A stretch of DNA of 64,000 nucleotides from an uncultured Planctomycetales bacterium (GTDB lineage Bacteria; Planctomycetota; Planctomycetia; Pirellulales; Thermoguttaceae), in contig CALARR010000362.1 in the NCBI GenBank assembly GCA_937889015.1, forward strand, positions 17,755 to 81,754, given 5' to 3'. Below, piece after piece: positions 45,175 through 54,236 of this stretch. The notes under the pieces were generated by a model. The model was not told the origin of the DNA. It saw only the letters and a list, made by a program, of their open reading frames with translations, and made no database searches. Numbering within the stretch: the stretch's first letter is position 1; each line of letters opens with the position of its first letter. Position numbers and translations under genes: made by a program.

Positions 45175-45455
45175 CGTCTCACTCCCCCGCAGTCTGCGGG
45201 CCAAAGGATCTTCGGGATCCGTCAACGAAATAGTAGCAGGCACGGTTTTTTTGGCAATTGCAACTATCAAAATACACTTAAATACCCACACCCAACGCCG
45301 TAACATATTCCCACACAAAGCCTTATATCTCATCCAAAGGACGGCACAAGATGCACTCGAACGACGGTCCGTGCTGGACAGGCCCCAAGACCCCAAGAAG
45401 CCCACGCGGCGAGACGCCGCACCCACAGATGGCCACAGCTCCGCCCTCACGGCGG
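45175..45455. promoter_or_regulatory. AT-rich upstream region of the suf operon
   Basis: About 280 bases between the sufR start and the dusB stop (both minus strand). It is clearly AT-richer than its surroundings around 45225-45345 and carries the promoter below. No gene is supported. Confidence 0.5.
45230..45261 (-). promoter_or_regulatory. Predicted suf promoter with overlapping palindrome
   Basis: On the minus strand TTGCCA (45257-45252) and TACTAT (45235-45230) are 16 bases apart; transcription would begin near 45223, ~49 bases before sufR. The palindrome GCAATTGC (45254-45261) overlaps the -35 box and is a candidate operator, possibly for SufR itself. Confidence 0.5.
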
Positions 45456-46508
45456 CTACGTAAGCGGAAAGTGCTTCTCCAGCACCGTCCGGAACTGGGC
45501 CGGGCCTGCGGCCTGGGCCACGTGGGCCCTGAACTGCCGGGCCCCACGGTGGCCGACCGCGTAACAGCAGGCATAACGACGCATGAGAATCGTCCCCCGC
45601 TCTGGGCCGAACCGCTCCACGATCAGTCGATAGTGCTCCAGAAGGAGATCACGTTGCTGGCCAAGGTCCGGGTCTGGAAGAACCGACTCCCCGCGCAATG
45701 CGGCCCGCACCTGCGAGAACAACCAGGGTCGAGACAGAGCGCCGCGACCGATCATCACGCCATCCACCGGATAGGTGCGAAAGGCTCGCAGCACGGATTG
45801 CGGACTCGTCAGGTCTCCGTTGCCAATCAACGGGATCCGCTGCAGATGTGGCTTGATCCGGGCAATTTGCTCCCAGTTCGCCTGCCCGCGGTACATATCC
45901 TGAGCCGTACGACCGTGTACCGTCAGGGCCGCTCCACCAGCCCCTTCGACCGCTTGGGCAACGTCGACGGCGGTGATAGTATCCCGGGTGCAACCCAAGC
46001 GGATCTTGGCCGTCACCGGGACGGGTTGGCAGGCAGCGGCCACGCGTTGGATGATCGCTCCGATCCGATCTGGATCACGCAGCAGATAGGAACCGCTCTG
46101 CGCGTGCTCGCTGATGTCCTTGACTGGACAGCCGAAGTTGATGTCGACCAGACTGACGCGAAATTCATGCGCCAGGCGGAACCCGACCTCCGCCAAGATC
46201 CCCGGATCGTTGTCCCAGATCTGTACAGCCAAGGGCCGAGGTTCCTCGGCCACGCCCCATAGCCGGTCGGGAAAACCCTGATCGCGCGCTTCGAGTCGCA
46301 CGAAGCCTCTCGCGCTGATCATCTCCGTGGCCTGCAACCCCGCCCCACCAAAGCTCCGCACGATCTGCCGAAACGCGTAGTTGGTGAAACCCGCCATGGG
46401 AGCTTGAAGCACTGGCGGGTCAACGAGCAACGGCCCAATCCGCAAAGGTGCCCCTGACAAGGGCGGCTCGCGCGAGACGGTGTCGTCACTGAACATGGCC
46501 ATCCACAT
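45456..46508 (-). CDS. dusB: tRNA-dihydrouridine synthase (DusB-like)
   Basis: A 350-aa flavoprotein that reduces uridine in tRNA. 'VLQAPMAGFTNYAFRQIVRSFGG' is the FMN-binding start, 'VDINFGCPVKDI' carries the catalytic Cys, 'VTAKIRLG' and 'LTVHGRTAQDMYRGQANW' contain the tRNA/FMN Lys and His, and 'LIGNGDLTSP' plus 'DGVMIGRGALSRPW' close the barrel. The C-terminal helical domain is present. ATG 46508 overlaps the upstream stop (TGATG); ATGs at 46502 and 46496 are alternatives. Confidence 0.92.
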   Translation of the reverse strand: MWMAMFSDDTVSREPPLSGAPLRIGPLLVDPPVLQAPMAGFTNYAFRQIVRSFGGAGLQATEMISARGFVRLEARDQGFPDRLWGVAEEPRPLAVQIWDNDPGILAEVGFRLAHEFRVSLVDINFGCPVKDISEHAQSGSYLLRDPDRIGAIIQRVAAACQPVPVTAKIRLGCTRDTITAVDVAQAVEGAGGAALTVHGRTAQDMYRGQANWEQIARIKPHLQRIPLIGNGDLTSPQSVLRAFRTYPVDGVMIGRGALSRPWLFSQVRAALRGESVLPDPDLGQQRDLLLEHYRLIVERFGPERGTILMRRYACCYAVGHRGARQFRAHVAQAAGPAQFRTVLEKHFPLT

Positions 46509-48949
46509 CAGCGCCCGACTGGGACTGGCGAAGCCACGCCCGAACAGTGGCCAAGTTGGTACGCCATCAGTGGACTCAGGAAGGCCCGGGTCAGTTCACC
46601 CTGTAGGGCGACTGCCGACAAGGCCGCAGGCACACTTCCTTGGCCCTTCTCCACGGCCAAGAACTGGGCGGCACGGGCCGCGTCGGACTGGGCCACCGCC
46701 GTTGCATGCTCCTCCAGACTCTTCCCCAGCAAGGCCAATTCGGCTGCTCGCCGAAGTGCCCCGCGCGAAACGATCTCCGATGACGCCCGGGCGGTGGCAG
46801 ATGGCTCGTATTGTGGAAATGCGTTGGGCACTGGCCAGGGCTCCGACCTTGTCCGGCCCAGACGCTCTGCCAGCTCGGATAGCGATTCCAACAACACCGT
46901 GTGAGCATCCAGCAGTGATGCCTCGGCGGCCAGGGTCATAGCGTGAAGCGAGGCGTCCGCAGCCTGGCTCTTCTTGACGAGCAGGCTTGCCAAAGCCTGC
47001 AGTTGTACCAACTGCTCGCGCCACGCCTGGTATTCGGCCATCCGTTGGCGTGCCGTCCAGTAGTTGCTGCAAATCGACGTACGCTGGTCAGCCGAACGCT
47101 CACGCAAACAGTCTTCCAAGGCAATCGGCTTGCCAAGATTCGAAGGCAGCCCTCGCTCGCCGCAGAGTGCGACAATCAACTGGGATACCTGAATCTGCGG
47201 ACTCGCCTCGCGGAGGCCAGGATAGGTAATCCACGATGCTGGCTTGCTGCCCGACTGGTCCGGAACCGCCAGACGCTGCGCCACGCGAACCGACGGACCT
47301 TCGTCTATGGATTGCGCCGATCCCGAGGGCGGCAGACGGGTCTGCGATCCGGATGGCGCCACTTCGATCACCGGAACCTCTTTCCGGCCATCCCCGCTCG
47401 GCGCAACCTGATCAGCGCCTGGGTAGCTGGCTGCGGGCACCACAAACGGATCGGAAACTGCCGGCCCCGGCAACCTCTGGTTGGACCAAGGGCCCAGTGG
47501 CGCAGGCAACAGGCCGTTTGGCACTGCCGTCCCTGCTCCCTGCGACGGAATCGGCCTAATCGGACTCTGCAGCGTCCCGTTGCTTCGCAACTGCGGTACG
47601 GGTGGGGTGATGAACTTGGGCACGTTACTCGGCTCGGACGAAGTCGGTACAGCGCCCGAACGTTGTGTCGCGGCATTTCGGCTCTTCTCAACAACAGGTG
47701 CCCCTGGCGAAGTGCCGGCCGCCGGTTGCCGCCCGCGCGCCGTCGGAACCGAACCACCGCCAACCGTTCCGGCCCCAGGTGTAGGGATCGGGCTGGGGGG
47801 ACTGACCATGACGCCTGAGGCCGAACTGGGTGCAGGGACCACCATCGGCGATGCACTGGCGGCTGCTCGACCTCGGTTGTACGGTGAAACGGCGGGCGTC
47901 GGACGCCCCGCGGCGGCAGGTAAACGTGGCGCCACCAATGCCGCCCCCGTCGCACTCTCGGGCACGACGGCTTCGTTCGTCTCTCGCGCCACACTGATGA
48001 GCATGCTCGCCAGCGAGGGTCCGCTCGGATACGGACTGATAGCCAACACGGCGTACTCGGCAATGTCGTCGTTGTAGCGGCAAACTGCCGCTACAAAGGC
48101 CTCGAGCTGGCGGCGCAATTCACCCAGACAGGTCAAAACGTGCTTCAAGTCCGCCTTGCCCGCCGCATACTCGCGTTGGCTGCCGGCAACGGCCTCTTGC
48201 GCGGCCTCCACCGCCGACTTGTGAATCTCGATCGCCTTCTGCTGCAGGGGGAGCGTCTGATCGATCAAGCGCGCTTGGGCCGGAGCCGGACGCGACGCAA
48301 ACATCTCCTGAAAACTCGTACGATAGACGCCGACATGGGGGACATCGGCAGGCAACGGCAAGGGCGACTCTGGTGGCCAATTCAATAGTGCAGCCAGATC
48401 GTGCTGGGCCTGCAGAACAGCCAACTCCGCTTCACGCAGGGACGCCTTGGCAGCCGCCTGCACGGTATCCAAGAGCAACTGTTCCTCGGGACGGGCCTTG
48501 AGCTGCCCCACGTCATCCAAGAAATCCGCTCCGAAATGCTGGCGGCACAACGCCTGGACAAGACGCCAATAAAGGTGCGCCGCCTCGCCCTGATGACGCC
48601 GCTCCGCTAGCGGTGCCAGAGCCGCAGCAAGACCCAGCGGACGCCCGGTGACCGTCTCTCTCGGCCGTGCAGCCAAGGCGCTGGCCATCAGCTCAGCCGC
48701 AGTCAACCCCACGGGAGTCAACGGCGCAGCGCGAGTCTCAGTCGCTGAGGACGACCGGGTGACCGAAGGTGCTGCTGCCTCTCTTGGCGGTGCAGGCACC
48801 ACCGGCTGGCCTGCAGCCTCAGCGGACAAAGCGCCCCCAACAACGGCGCGCGGCGGGGGGTCGGTCAACTTCGAGCCGTCATTGGGCGCAACGAGGATTT
48901 GCCCCCACGACAGTACCGTGAGCCAGCAGAGGGTTGTATGCATGGCCAT
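46508..48949 (-). CDS. Large secreted helical protein, TolC-like in texture
   Basis: An 813-aa protein with a weak N-terminal signal (MHTTLCWLTVLSWGQILVA). Residues ~80-330 are mostly amphipathic helix with Ala/Leu/Gln repeats ('ELAVLQAQHDLAALLNWP', 'AVEAAQEAVAGSQREYAAG', 'RYNDDIAEYAVLAI'), reminiscent of TolC-type efflux channels. Residues ~340-590 are a long Pro/Ser/Thr/Ala-rich linker of low complexity. A second helical region fills the C-terminus. I know no name for this architecture. It overlaps dusB by one base. Confidence 0.6.
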   Translation of the reverse strand: MAMHTTLCWLTVLSWGQILVAPNDGSKLTDPPPRAVVGGALSAEAAGQPVVPAPPREAAAPSVTRSSSATETRAAPLTPVGLTAAELMASALAARPRETVTGRPLGLAAALAPLAERRHQGEAAHLYWRLVQALCRQHFGADFLDDVGQLKARPEEQLLLDTVQAAAKASLREAELAVLQAQHDLAALLNWPPESPLPLPADVPHVGVYRTSFQEMFASRPAPAQARLIDQTLPLQQKAIEIHKSAVEAAQEAVAGSQREYAAGKADLKHVLTCLGELRRQLEAFVAAVCRYNDDIAEYAVLAISPYPSGPSLASMLISVARETNEAVVPESATGAALVAPRLPAAAGRPTPAVSPYNRGRAAASASPMVVPAPSSASGVMVSPPSPIPTPGAGTVGGGSVPTARGRQPAAGTSPGAPVVEKSRNAATQRSGAVPTSSEPSNVPKFITPPVPQLRSNGTLQSPIRPIPSQGAGTAVPNGLLPAPLGPWSNQRLPGPAVSDPFVVPAASYPGADQVAPSGDGRKEVPVIEVAPSGSQTRLPPSGSAQSIDEGPSVRVAQRLAVPDQSGSKPASWITYPGLREASPQIQVSQLIVALCGERGLPSNLGKPIALEDCLRERSADQRTSICSNYWTARQRMAEYQAWREQLVQLQALASLLVKKSQAADASLHAMTLAAEASLLDAHTVLLESLSELAERLGRTRSEPWPVPNAFPQYEPSATARASSEIVSRGALRRAAELALLGKSLEEHATAVAQSDAARAAQFLAVEKGQGSVPAALSAVALQGELTRAFLSPLMAYQLGHCSGVASPVPVGR

Positions 48950-48991
48950 AGCCTGACATGCTTGACCCGCTACGTCAACCTGAAGTCCGGC

Positions 48992-49201
48992 TCAACTGTG
49001 CAACACCGGGTGCTCGTCGACTTCGTCACGATCCAACGGATGCCACAACGGCAGACCATCGCGGATACGCCGCGCCAGGACGGCCAGTTTCTCCTTGGTG
49101 CCCGGCATCGCGTCGGTCGCAGGATAACGCGCCGCCTCGACCTCGGGCGGCTCAAAGTCCCACAACCCCAACTGGATCGCATCCAGAATGGACTTCGGCA
49201 C
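48992..49201 (-). CDS. Short conserved planctomycete protein (69 aa)
   Basis: A 69-aa protein starting at GTG 49201, with AAGGAG 7 bases upstream. The sequence reads MPKSILDAIQLGLWDFEP, then 'TDAMPGTKEKLAVLARRI' and 'GLPLWHPLDRDE'; I recall similar small proteins in other planctomycetes but no function. No signal or membrane segment. It precedes the large helical protein on the same strand by 42 bases and may share its transcript. Confidence 0.7.
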   Translation of the reverse strand: MPKSILDAIQLGLWDFEPPEVEAARYPATDAMPGTKEKLAVLARRIRDGLPLWHPLDRDEVDEHPVLHS

Positions 49202-49702
49202 GACAATGCTCCTTGTGAAGTCCCAATCAGCCCAGCCTTCAGAACTGAAGGCGCAGAAGGCTTCCCTCTTGACAGCCAGCCCCCCCGATACCGGACGCTA
49301 CGACCCCATTACCTAGAGAGATGCTGCAGCGGTGTCCAGGGCCGCCCGGTTCTAGCTTTGCTCGCACTGAGTATCCCCGGTTTTGTGGAAATGTCAAGCA
49401 TTCTCCTGAAGGTCACGTCAAGACCAGCGGTCTCGCCTCGACACCCAGAACGACTCCCGAATCCCCCCGGTGACGCGAATTGTCGCCGATGCGGCGTAAC
49501 CATCACAAGACACACCGGTCAGCATGCGATCGGCACACAACCTCCTCAGATCCGCTCCGTACATCGCGGACCACACCTGCGTTGCCTGACGGGGCTTGAT
49601 TTTCGTTCCGCAATCGGTTTCTCTTTATAGGTTTGCGTTGCCCGTCTCGCAAGCTTCGCGAACTGGTCACCTCCCACAAAACCCACCCCGTCAGGGATAC
49701 AC
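49202..49702. other. Divergent intergenic region
   Basis: About 500 bases between the small minus-strand gene and the antiporter gene. I see no gene here; a promoter for the antiporter is expected but not clear. Confidence 0.45.
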
Positions 49703-51288
49703 ATGGAGAAACAACACCCGTCGGGCGGATCGAACCGCCCGCTGTTGCTCGCCCTCTGCTTGACCCTTGCTGCCTACGGCGGTGCATCTGTTTTGGGTGT
49801 CCCACAGCACGGCACGGAGTTGGTCGTTCAAGGTCTGGCACAGGCGGCGCCCGACCACAATTCGCAGGCCACGTCCGGTCATGGGCACAGCGACCCCCCC
49901 CCCCTGAAGCCTCCGGTGCCCACGCCACACCACCACCGTTGTGGATGGTTGGGCCGTTTGCCCTGCTGCTGGCAGGAATCGCTGTGCTGCCGCTGGTGCC
50001 GGGCATCGCGGAATGGTGGGACAGCAACTTCAACCGCTTTCTGGTGGCCAGTGGCCTGGGAATTCTTACGCTGTTGTACTACCTGATTCTGCACGAGCAT
50101 CCAGTCCACGGACACTTTCCCACCGCCTACCTGGCAGCGTTTAATCCGGAAGGGGCGAACTACGGGGTGACATTGGCCGTGCTGGCCAATGCGATTCTCA
50201 ACGAGTATATCCCCTTCATCACGCTTCTCTTCACTCTTTACACCATCAGCGGCGGAATCCGCATCGAGGGAGACCTCCGCGCCAAACCTTCCACCAACAC
50301 CCTGTTCCTGGCCGTGGGTGCGCTCCTCGCCAGTTTCATCGGAACCACGGGAGCAGCCATGCTGCTCATCCGTCCCTTGCTAGAGACCAACCGCGAGCGG
50401 CGGCATGTAGTTCACACGGTCGTCTTTTTCATCTTCGTGGTCTGCAACTGCGGCGGATGCCTCTTGCCGTTGGGAGATCCGCCGCTGTTTCTGGGCTATC
50501 TGTTAGGAGTGCCTTTCCTGTGGACAGCCCGACTCTGGCCCGAGTGGCTGTTTGTCAATGGTATGTTGTTACTGATCTATTACCTCTGGGACGTGCTCTG
50601 GGCCTATCCCCGGGAGCAACCGGCAGATGTGGTGCGCGATGCATCCCAGACCCGCCGCCTGCGATTCCTGGGGCTGTGGCCCAACGCGGTCCTCTTGGTG
50701 GGCGTGATCGCATCCGTCGGTCTCCTCGATTCTTCGAAACCTCTGCCCGGCACGACGTGGCACCCCTGGCTCTATCTGCGCGAGGCGGCCCAATTGGGGC
50801 TCGTGCTCCTGTCCCTGGTCCTGACCGACGAGCGAATCCGACACTTCAATCGTTTCAATTACCACGCGATCATCGAAGTCGCCGTGCTCTTCCTAGGAAT
50901 CTTCGTCTGCATGCAAGCGCCTCTGCAAATCCTCAACGTATACGGACCGCAGTTGGGGCTCAACAGCCCACTCGGCTTCTTCTGGGCCACGGGCGGCCTT
51001 TCGTCGGTTCTGGACAACGCCCCAACCTATGTCGTGTTCTTTGCCGCCGCCCGTTCTCTCGGGGGAACCGACACAGTGGCCGGCGTGCAAGAGACCCTGC
51101 TGGCTGGCGTCAGCTTGGGGGCCGTGTTCCTTGGTTCCATGACCTATATCGGCAACGGCCCAAACTTCATGGTCAAGGCCATTGCCGAGAAGTCTGGCGT
51201 GCCAATGCCAAGCTTCTTTGGCTACATGCTCTGCAGTTGCCTGGTTCTGCTGCCGTTGTTCGCCCTCACGTCTTGGCTCTTTCTCTAG
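49703..51288 (+). CDS. NhaD/ArsB-superfamily sodium:proton antiporter, frameshifted at a poly-C tract
   Basis: The natural N-terminus is ATG 49703 (AGGGA upstream), giving a signal/membrane helix 'LLLALCLTLAAYGGASVLG' and a His/Pro-rich periplasmic stretch. At 49894-49904 a run of 11 C breaks the frame; one extra C would join it to the rest of the protein ('SDPPPPEASGAHATPPPLWMVGPF'). From 49945 on, ~10 membrane helices follow with NhaD-type motifs 'AVLANAILNEYIPFITLL', 'LPLGDPPLFLGYLLG', 'SVLDNAPTYVVFF' and 'GSMTYIGNGPNFMVKAIA'. ATG 49945 could start a truncated but nearly complete transporter. Either a sequencing/assembly slip or phase variation. Confidence 0.85.
49894..49904 (+). repeat. 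Homopolymer of 11 C inside the antiporter gene
   Basis: CCCCCCCCCCC between GA and TG, in a coding region. Length 12 would restore one continuous reading frame from 49703 to 51288. Confidence 0.9.
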
Positions 51289-51322
51289 ACCACCTGCACA
51301 CTCCCTATTCGATGACTCTCCC

Positions 51323-52498
51323 GTGACATACCAGAGCATCACCACCGACGCGCAGTTGCAGCAATACGTGCAGGAATTGTCTGCGGCCCGCTCGATCGCC
51401 TTGGACACCGAATTCGTGGCCGAGGACACCTTCCGCCCTCAGCTCTGCTTGGTGCAGGTCTGTACCGAACAGGGGGCGGCCCTGATCGATCCATTGGGGA
51501 TTGAAAACCTGCGCCCCTTCTGGACGCTTCTCACTCAGGCCGGCCACGACACGATAGTGCATGCCGGTCGCGGGGAGGTGGAGTTCTGCTGGCTGGCGGC
51601 CGGCGCTCCGCCGGCCAACCTGTTCGATGTGCAACTGGCCGCCGGCTTCACTGGCCTGGAGTATCCAGCCGGCTACTCGAACTTGATCGCTAAACTTCTG
51701 GGCCGGCATGCCAAGAAACATGAGACGCGGACGGACTGGCGGCGACGGCCCCTGACTCAACGACAGATCGACTACGCCCTGGACGACGTCCGTCACCTCT
51801 TCCCCTTGCGCGATCAACTCCAGTCGCGATTGCAGGCCCTGGGCCGCCAGGATTGGCTGGCCCAGGAAATGTCCGCCTGGCTCACAGAGATCCACCGCGG
51901 CCTCACCGAGGAACGCTGGTGGAAAGTCTCGGGCAATGCCAGCCTCGGCGGACGTGGGCAGGCGATTCTGCGCGAGTTGTGGCGTTGGCGTCAGGCCGAG
52001 GCCGAACGCCGCAACAAACCCCCGCGCCGCATCCTCCGTGACGATCTGATCGTGGAGATGGCTCGCCGCCAGACGGCCGACCTGAAGCAGGTTCGTGCGG
52101 TGCGCGGCATGGAGTGGGGCAATGTACGCCAGCATCTGCCGCAGATCGTGGCCTGTATCGAACGCGGCCTGGCCAGCCCGGAGCCCGACATTCGCACCAC
52201 CGGATACCGGGACACACCACCCCAGTTGTCGGTCCTGGGCCAACTCCTTTCGTCGGCCTTAGGCAGTATCTGTCGGCAGGCCGAACTGTCTGCGAGCCTC
52301 GTGGGCACCGCCAGCGACGTGCGCGAGCTGATCCTCTATGAACTCGATCCCACAACCTGGAACGAACCGCCCTTGCTCGCACAGGGCTGGCGCGCCCACG
52401 TGGTGGGAAACCTCTTCGAGGACCTCTTGGCCGGAAGGCTCAGCATCCGTGTCGGCGATCCCCACTCCGAACACCCGCTGGTGATCGACCGCCGCTGA
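51323..52498 (+). CDS. rnd: Ribonuclease D
   Basis: A 391-aa 3'-5' exonuclease of the DEDDy class. Asp28 and Glu30 are in 'SIALDTEFVAED', the second Asp in 'NLFDVQLAAGF', and the Tyr/Asp pair in 'IDYALDDVRHLFPL'. Residues ~205-290 are an HRDC domain region ('ILRELWRWRQAEAERRNKPP', 'DDLIVEMARRQ'). RNase D trims tRNA and other small RNA 3' ends. GTG 51323 is chosen as start since the core begins right after it; it lies 34 bases after the antiporter stop. Confidence 0.93.
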   Translation: MTYQSITTDAQLQQYVQELSAARSIALDTEFVAEDTFRPQLCLVQVCTEQGAALIDPLGIENLRPFWTLLTQAGHDTIVHAGRGEVEFCWLAAGAPPANLFDVQLAAGFTGLEYPAGYSNLIAKLLGRHAKKHETRTDWRRRPLTQRQIDYALDDVRHLFPLRDQLQSRLQALGRQDWLAQEMSAWLTEIHRGLTEERWWKVSGNASLGGRGQAILRELWRWRQAEAERRNKPPRRILRDDLIVEMARRQTADLKQVRAVRGMEWGNVRQHLPQIVACIERGLASPEPDIRTTGYRDTPPQLSVLGQLLSSALGSICRQAELSASLVGTASDVRELILYELDPTTWNEPPLLAQGWRAHVVGNLFEDLLAGRLSIRVGDPHSEHPLVIDRR

Positions 52499-52513
52499 GC
52501 CGCAGGCCACAGC

Positions 52514-53872
52514 TCAGAAGGACTTGCGCCGGTAATAGTGGACCTTCAGCGGGCTCTCCACCGGTTGCGGCACCGAGTAGATCGCCAACATGTCATCCAT
52601 CCGCATCAAGATCCACGGTTGAGTGTAGGTGGCGCCGTTCTTGGTGAACACCAGGTCGTCGGCGATGTAGGTCGCCGCGTGTACAGCGGCGCCCGCCTCC
52701 GTGGCCAAGAACACCAGGTCACCCAATTGCGATGGCTTGAGAATGCTGTAGTACTGCTGCTGCAGGATCTTGGCCGCGTAGTTCATGTCCGAAAAGCGGT
52801 CGTCCGGCTCGTCGGAAAAGGTGTTGAAGGCGCTCCAGAAGCAATCGTGCTTGACCCCCTCGCTCTCCTCCGAGGTAAACGGATAGCTGTACAATCGGTG
52901 CCGAATGAAACGCGGCAGCAGATGCACGATCTCGATCATGCAGCCCCCTTCCACGCGACAAAGCGAATCCAACAGCGGTCGTAGATCCTTGGCCCGGCCT
53001 CCCACGCTCCAATAACTCACCAACTCATCGACATTCGATTCGGGGGTGACTCGCAGCTTGGCCAGCAGCGTGCTCTTGCGCGTAACGGTCTTCACGAACC
53101 GTCGCTGTTCGCCCTCGTCTTTGATCTGCCGCAAAGCCGTTTCCATGTCCGCAAAAAGCAACCAAGGCGGCGTGCGGTTGTACAGCAGACTCTTGAACAG
53201 CCCTAGCGATGCGTCAGACAAACCGCTTCGTTCCAATCGCTCGGGAAGGAGTTGCTCGCGGTAGCAAAAGGGATCAATGTGCGGACGGTTCTCGACGTAC
53301 TGCACCAGCGTGCCATAAATCTTGCATCGCGTCCCAGGACTCATCTGCAAGATCACCTTTTCCGGCGGCGTGATCCAACAGCCTCCCAACGCCAACTCGA
53401 CCTTGGCCTGCCTGACCTCTGCCAGTTGCTCCGCCGTCAGCCCCGACTTCTCCAAGTAATCGAGCGTCTGCTCCTTGCTGAAACCCTTGAAGAACCACCG
53501 CACCGGCTTGCTGTCGCGCGGGGGAACAAAGACAAACTCTTCGGGCAACTCAACCGCGATCCGCGTGTACTGCAGTTGTCCCCAGCGTCCTGCCTTTCGC
53601 TCGACGATCCGCGGCAGAATGTCATCCGGATCGTCATCGGCGTCTTTACGTACGGAGACAGACTGGACCGATTTCTGTCCGGAGAGAACCCCGACCGGCG
53701 CGATCGCCTGCCACAGCGGTTTGCCAGCCACCACCAACAACAACACAACCCACGGCGCAACCAACAAACCACAAAGCAGGATCAGGCTCCTGCGCGTGAT
53801 GTTCAGATGAACGACCGAGTTGTCTTCCGCAGGCCGAGACTCTATGTCCCGATCCTGCAAACGCGTAGCCAT
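52514..53872 (-). CDS. Membrane-anchored protein with possible NlpC-like C-terminal domain
   Basis: A 452-aa protein, start ATG 53872 (AGAGG upstream). A cytoplasmic N-terminus is followed by one helix at ~28-52 ('RSLILLCGLLVAPWVVLLLVV') and a large extracytoplasmic part. Near the C-terminus, 'VKHDCFWSAFNTFSD' followed ~50 residues later by 'AAVHAATYIADDLVFTKNG' looks like the Cys-helix and His-strand order of NlpC/P60-type cysteine peptidases; this is a pattern-level inference. Residues ~60-330 match nothing I know. It converges with rnd. Confidence 0.65.
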   Translation of the reverse strand: MATRLQDRDIESRPAEDNSVVHLNITRRSLILLCGLLVAPWVVLLLVVAGKPLWQAIAPVGVLSGQKSVQSVSVRKDADDDPDDILPRIVERKAGRWGQLQYTRIAVELPEEFVFVPPRDSKPVRWFFKGFSKEQTLDYLEKSGLTAEQLAEVRQAKVELALGGCWITPPEKVILQMSPGTRCKIYGTLVQYVENRPHIDPFCYREQLLPERLERSGLSDASLGLFKSLLYNRTPPWLLFADMETALRQIKDEGEQRRFVKTVTRKSTLLAKLRVTPESNVDELVSYWSVGGRAKDLRPLLDSLCRVEGGCMIEIVHLLPRFIRHRLYSYPFTSEESEGVKHDCFWSAFNTFSDEPDDRFSDMNYAAKILQQQYYSILKPSQLGDLVFLATEAGAAVHAATYIADDLVFTKNGATYTQPWILMRMDDMLAIYSVPQPVESPLKVHYYRRKSF

Positions 53873-54236
53873 GCCTCTGTCCCGAAAAGACAACCGCGGC
53901 AGAACCGTCGCGGCGCGCAGGGATTCCCTCGTTGACCTCTGTAATGCTAATGGCCCCGGCCGACTAACGGAATGCCGGGAAAACCGGGCTCCCGATGGTC
54001 GCCCTCGGTTCATTCGCTATGCAGGACCCAATAGATCCGCCCAAACTGCATGCCTCTAGAATAGCTGCAACCGTCCACCACAACAAGTTGTCGCAATCCA
54101 AACACAGTTGCCCGCTACCGGCAATACACCCCTTTATAAGCGCCCAGCCACTCCCCAAAAGACTGGCCGTCTGAGGTGGCGAACACGCCCCCAGCGCCGT
54201 GGAAAAGATCCCTAGACGATCGTGAAAGCCCACGAT
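53873..54236. other. Intergenic region with minus-strand promoter
   Basis: 364 bases between two minus-strand genes. A promoter is proposed at 54058-54086; the region around 54060-54150 is AT-richer. Nothing else is seen. Confidence 0.45.
54058..54086 (-). promoter_or_regulatory. Predicted promoter of the NlpC-like gene
   Basis: On the minus strand TTGTTG (54086-54081) and TATTCT (54063-54058) lie exactly 17 bases apart, 4/6 matches each. The leader would be about 180 bases. Confidence 0.4.
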
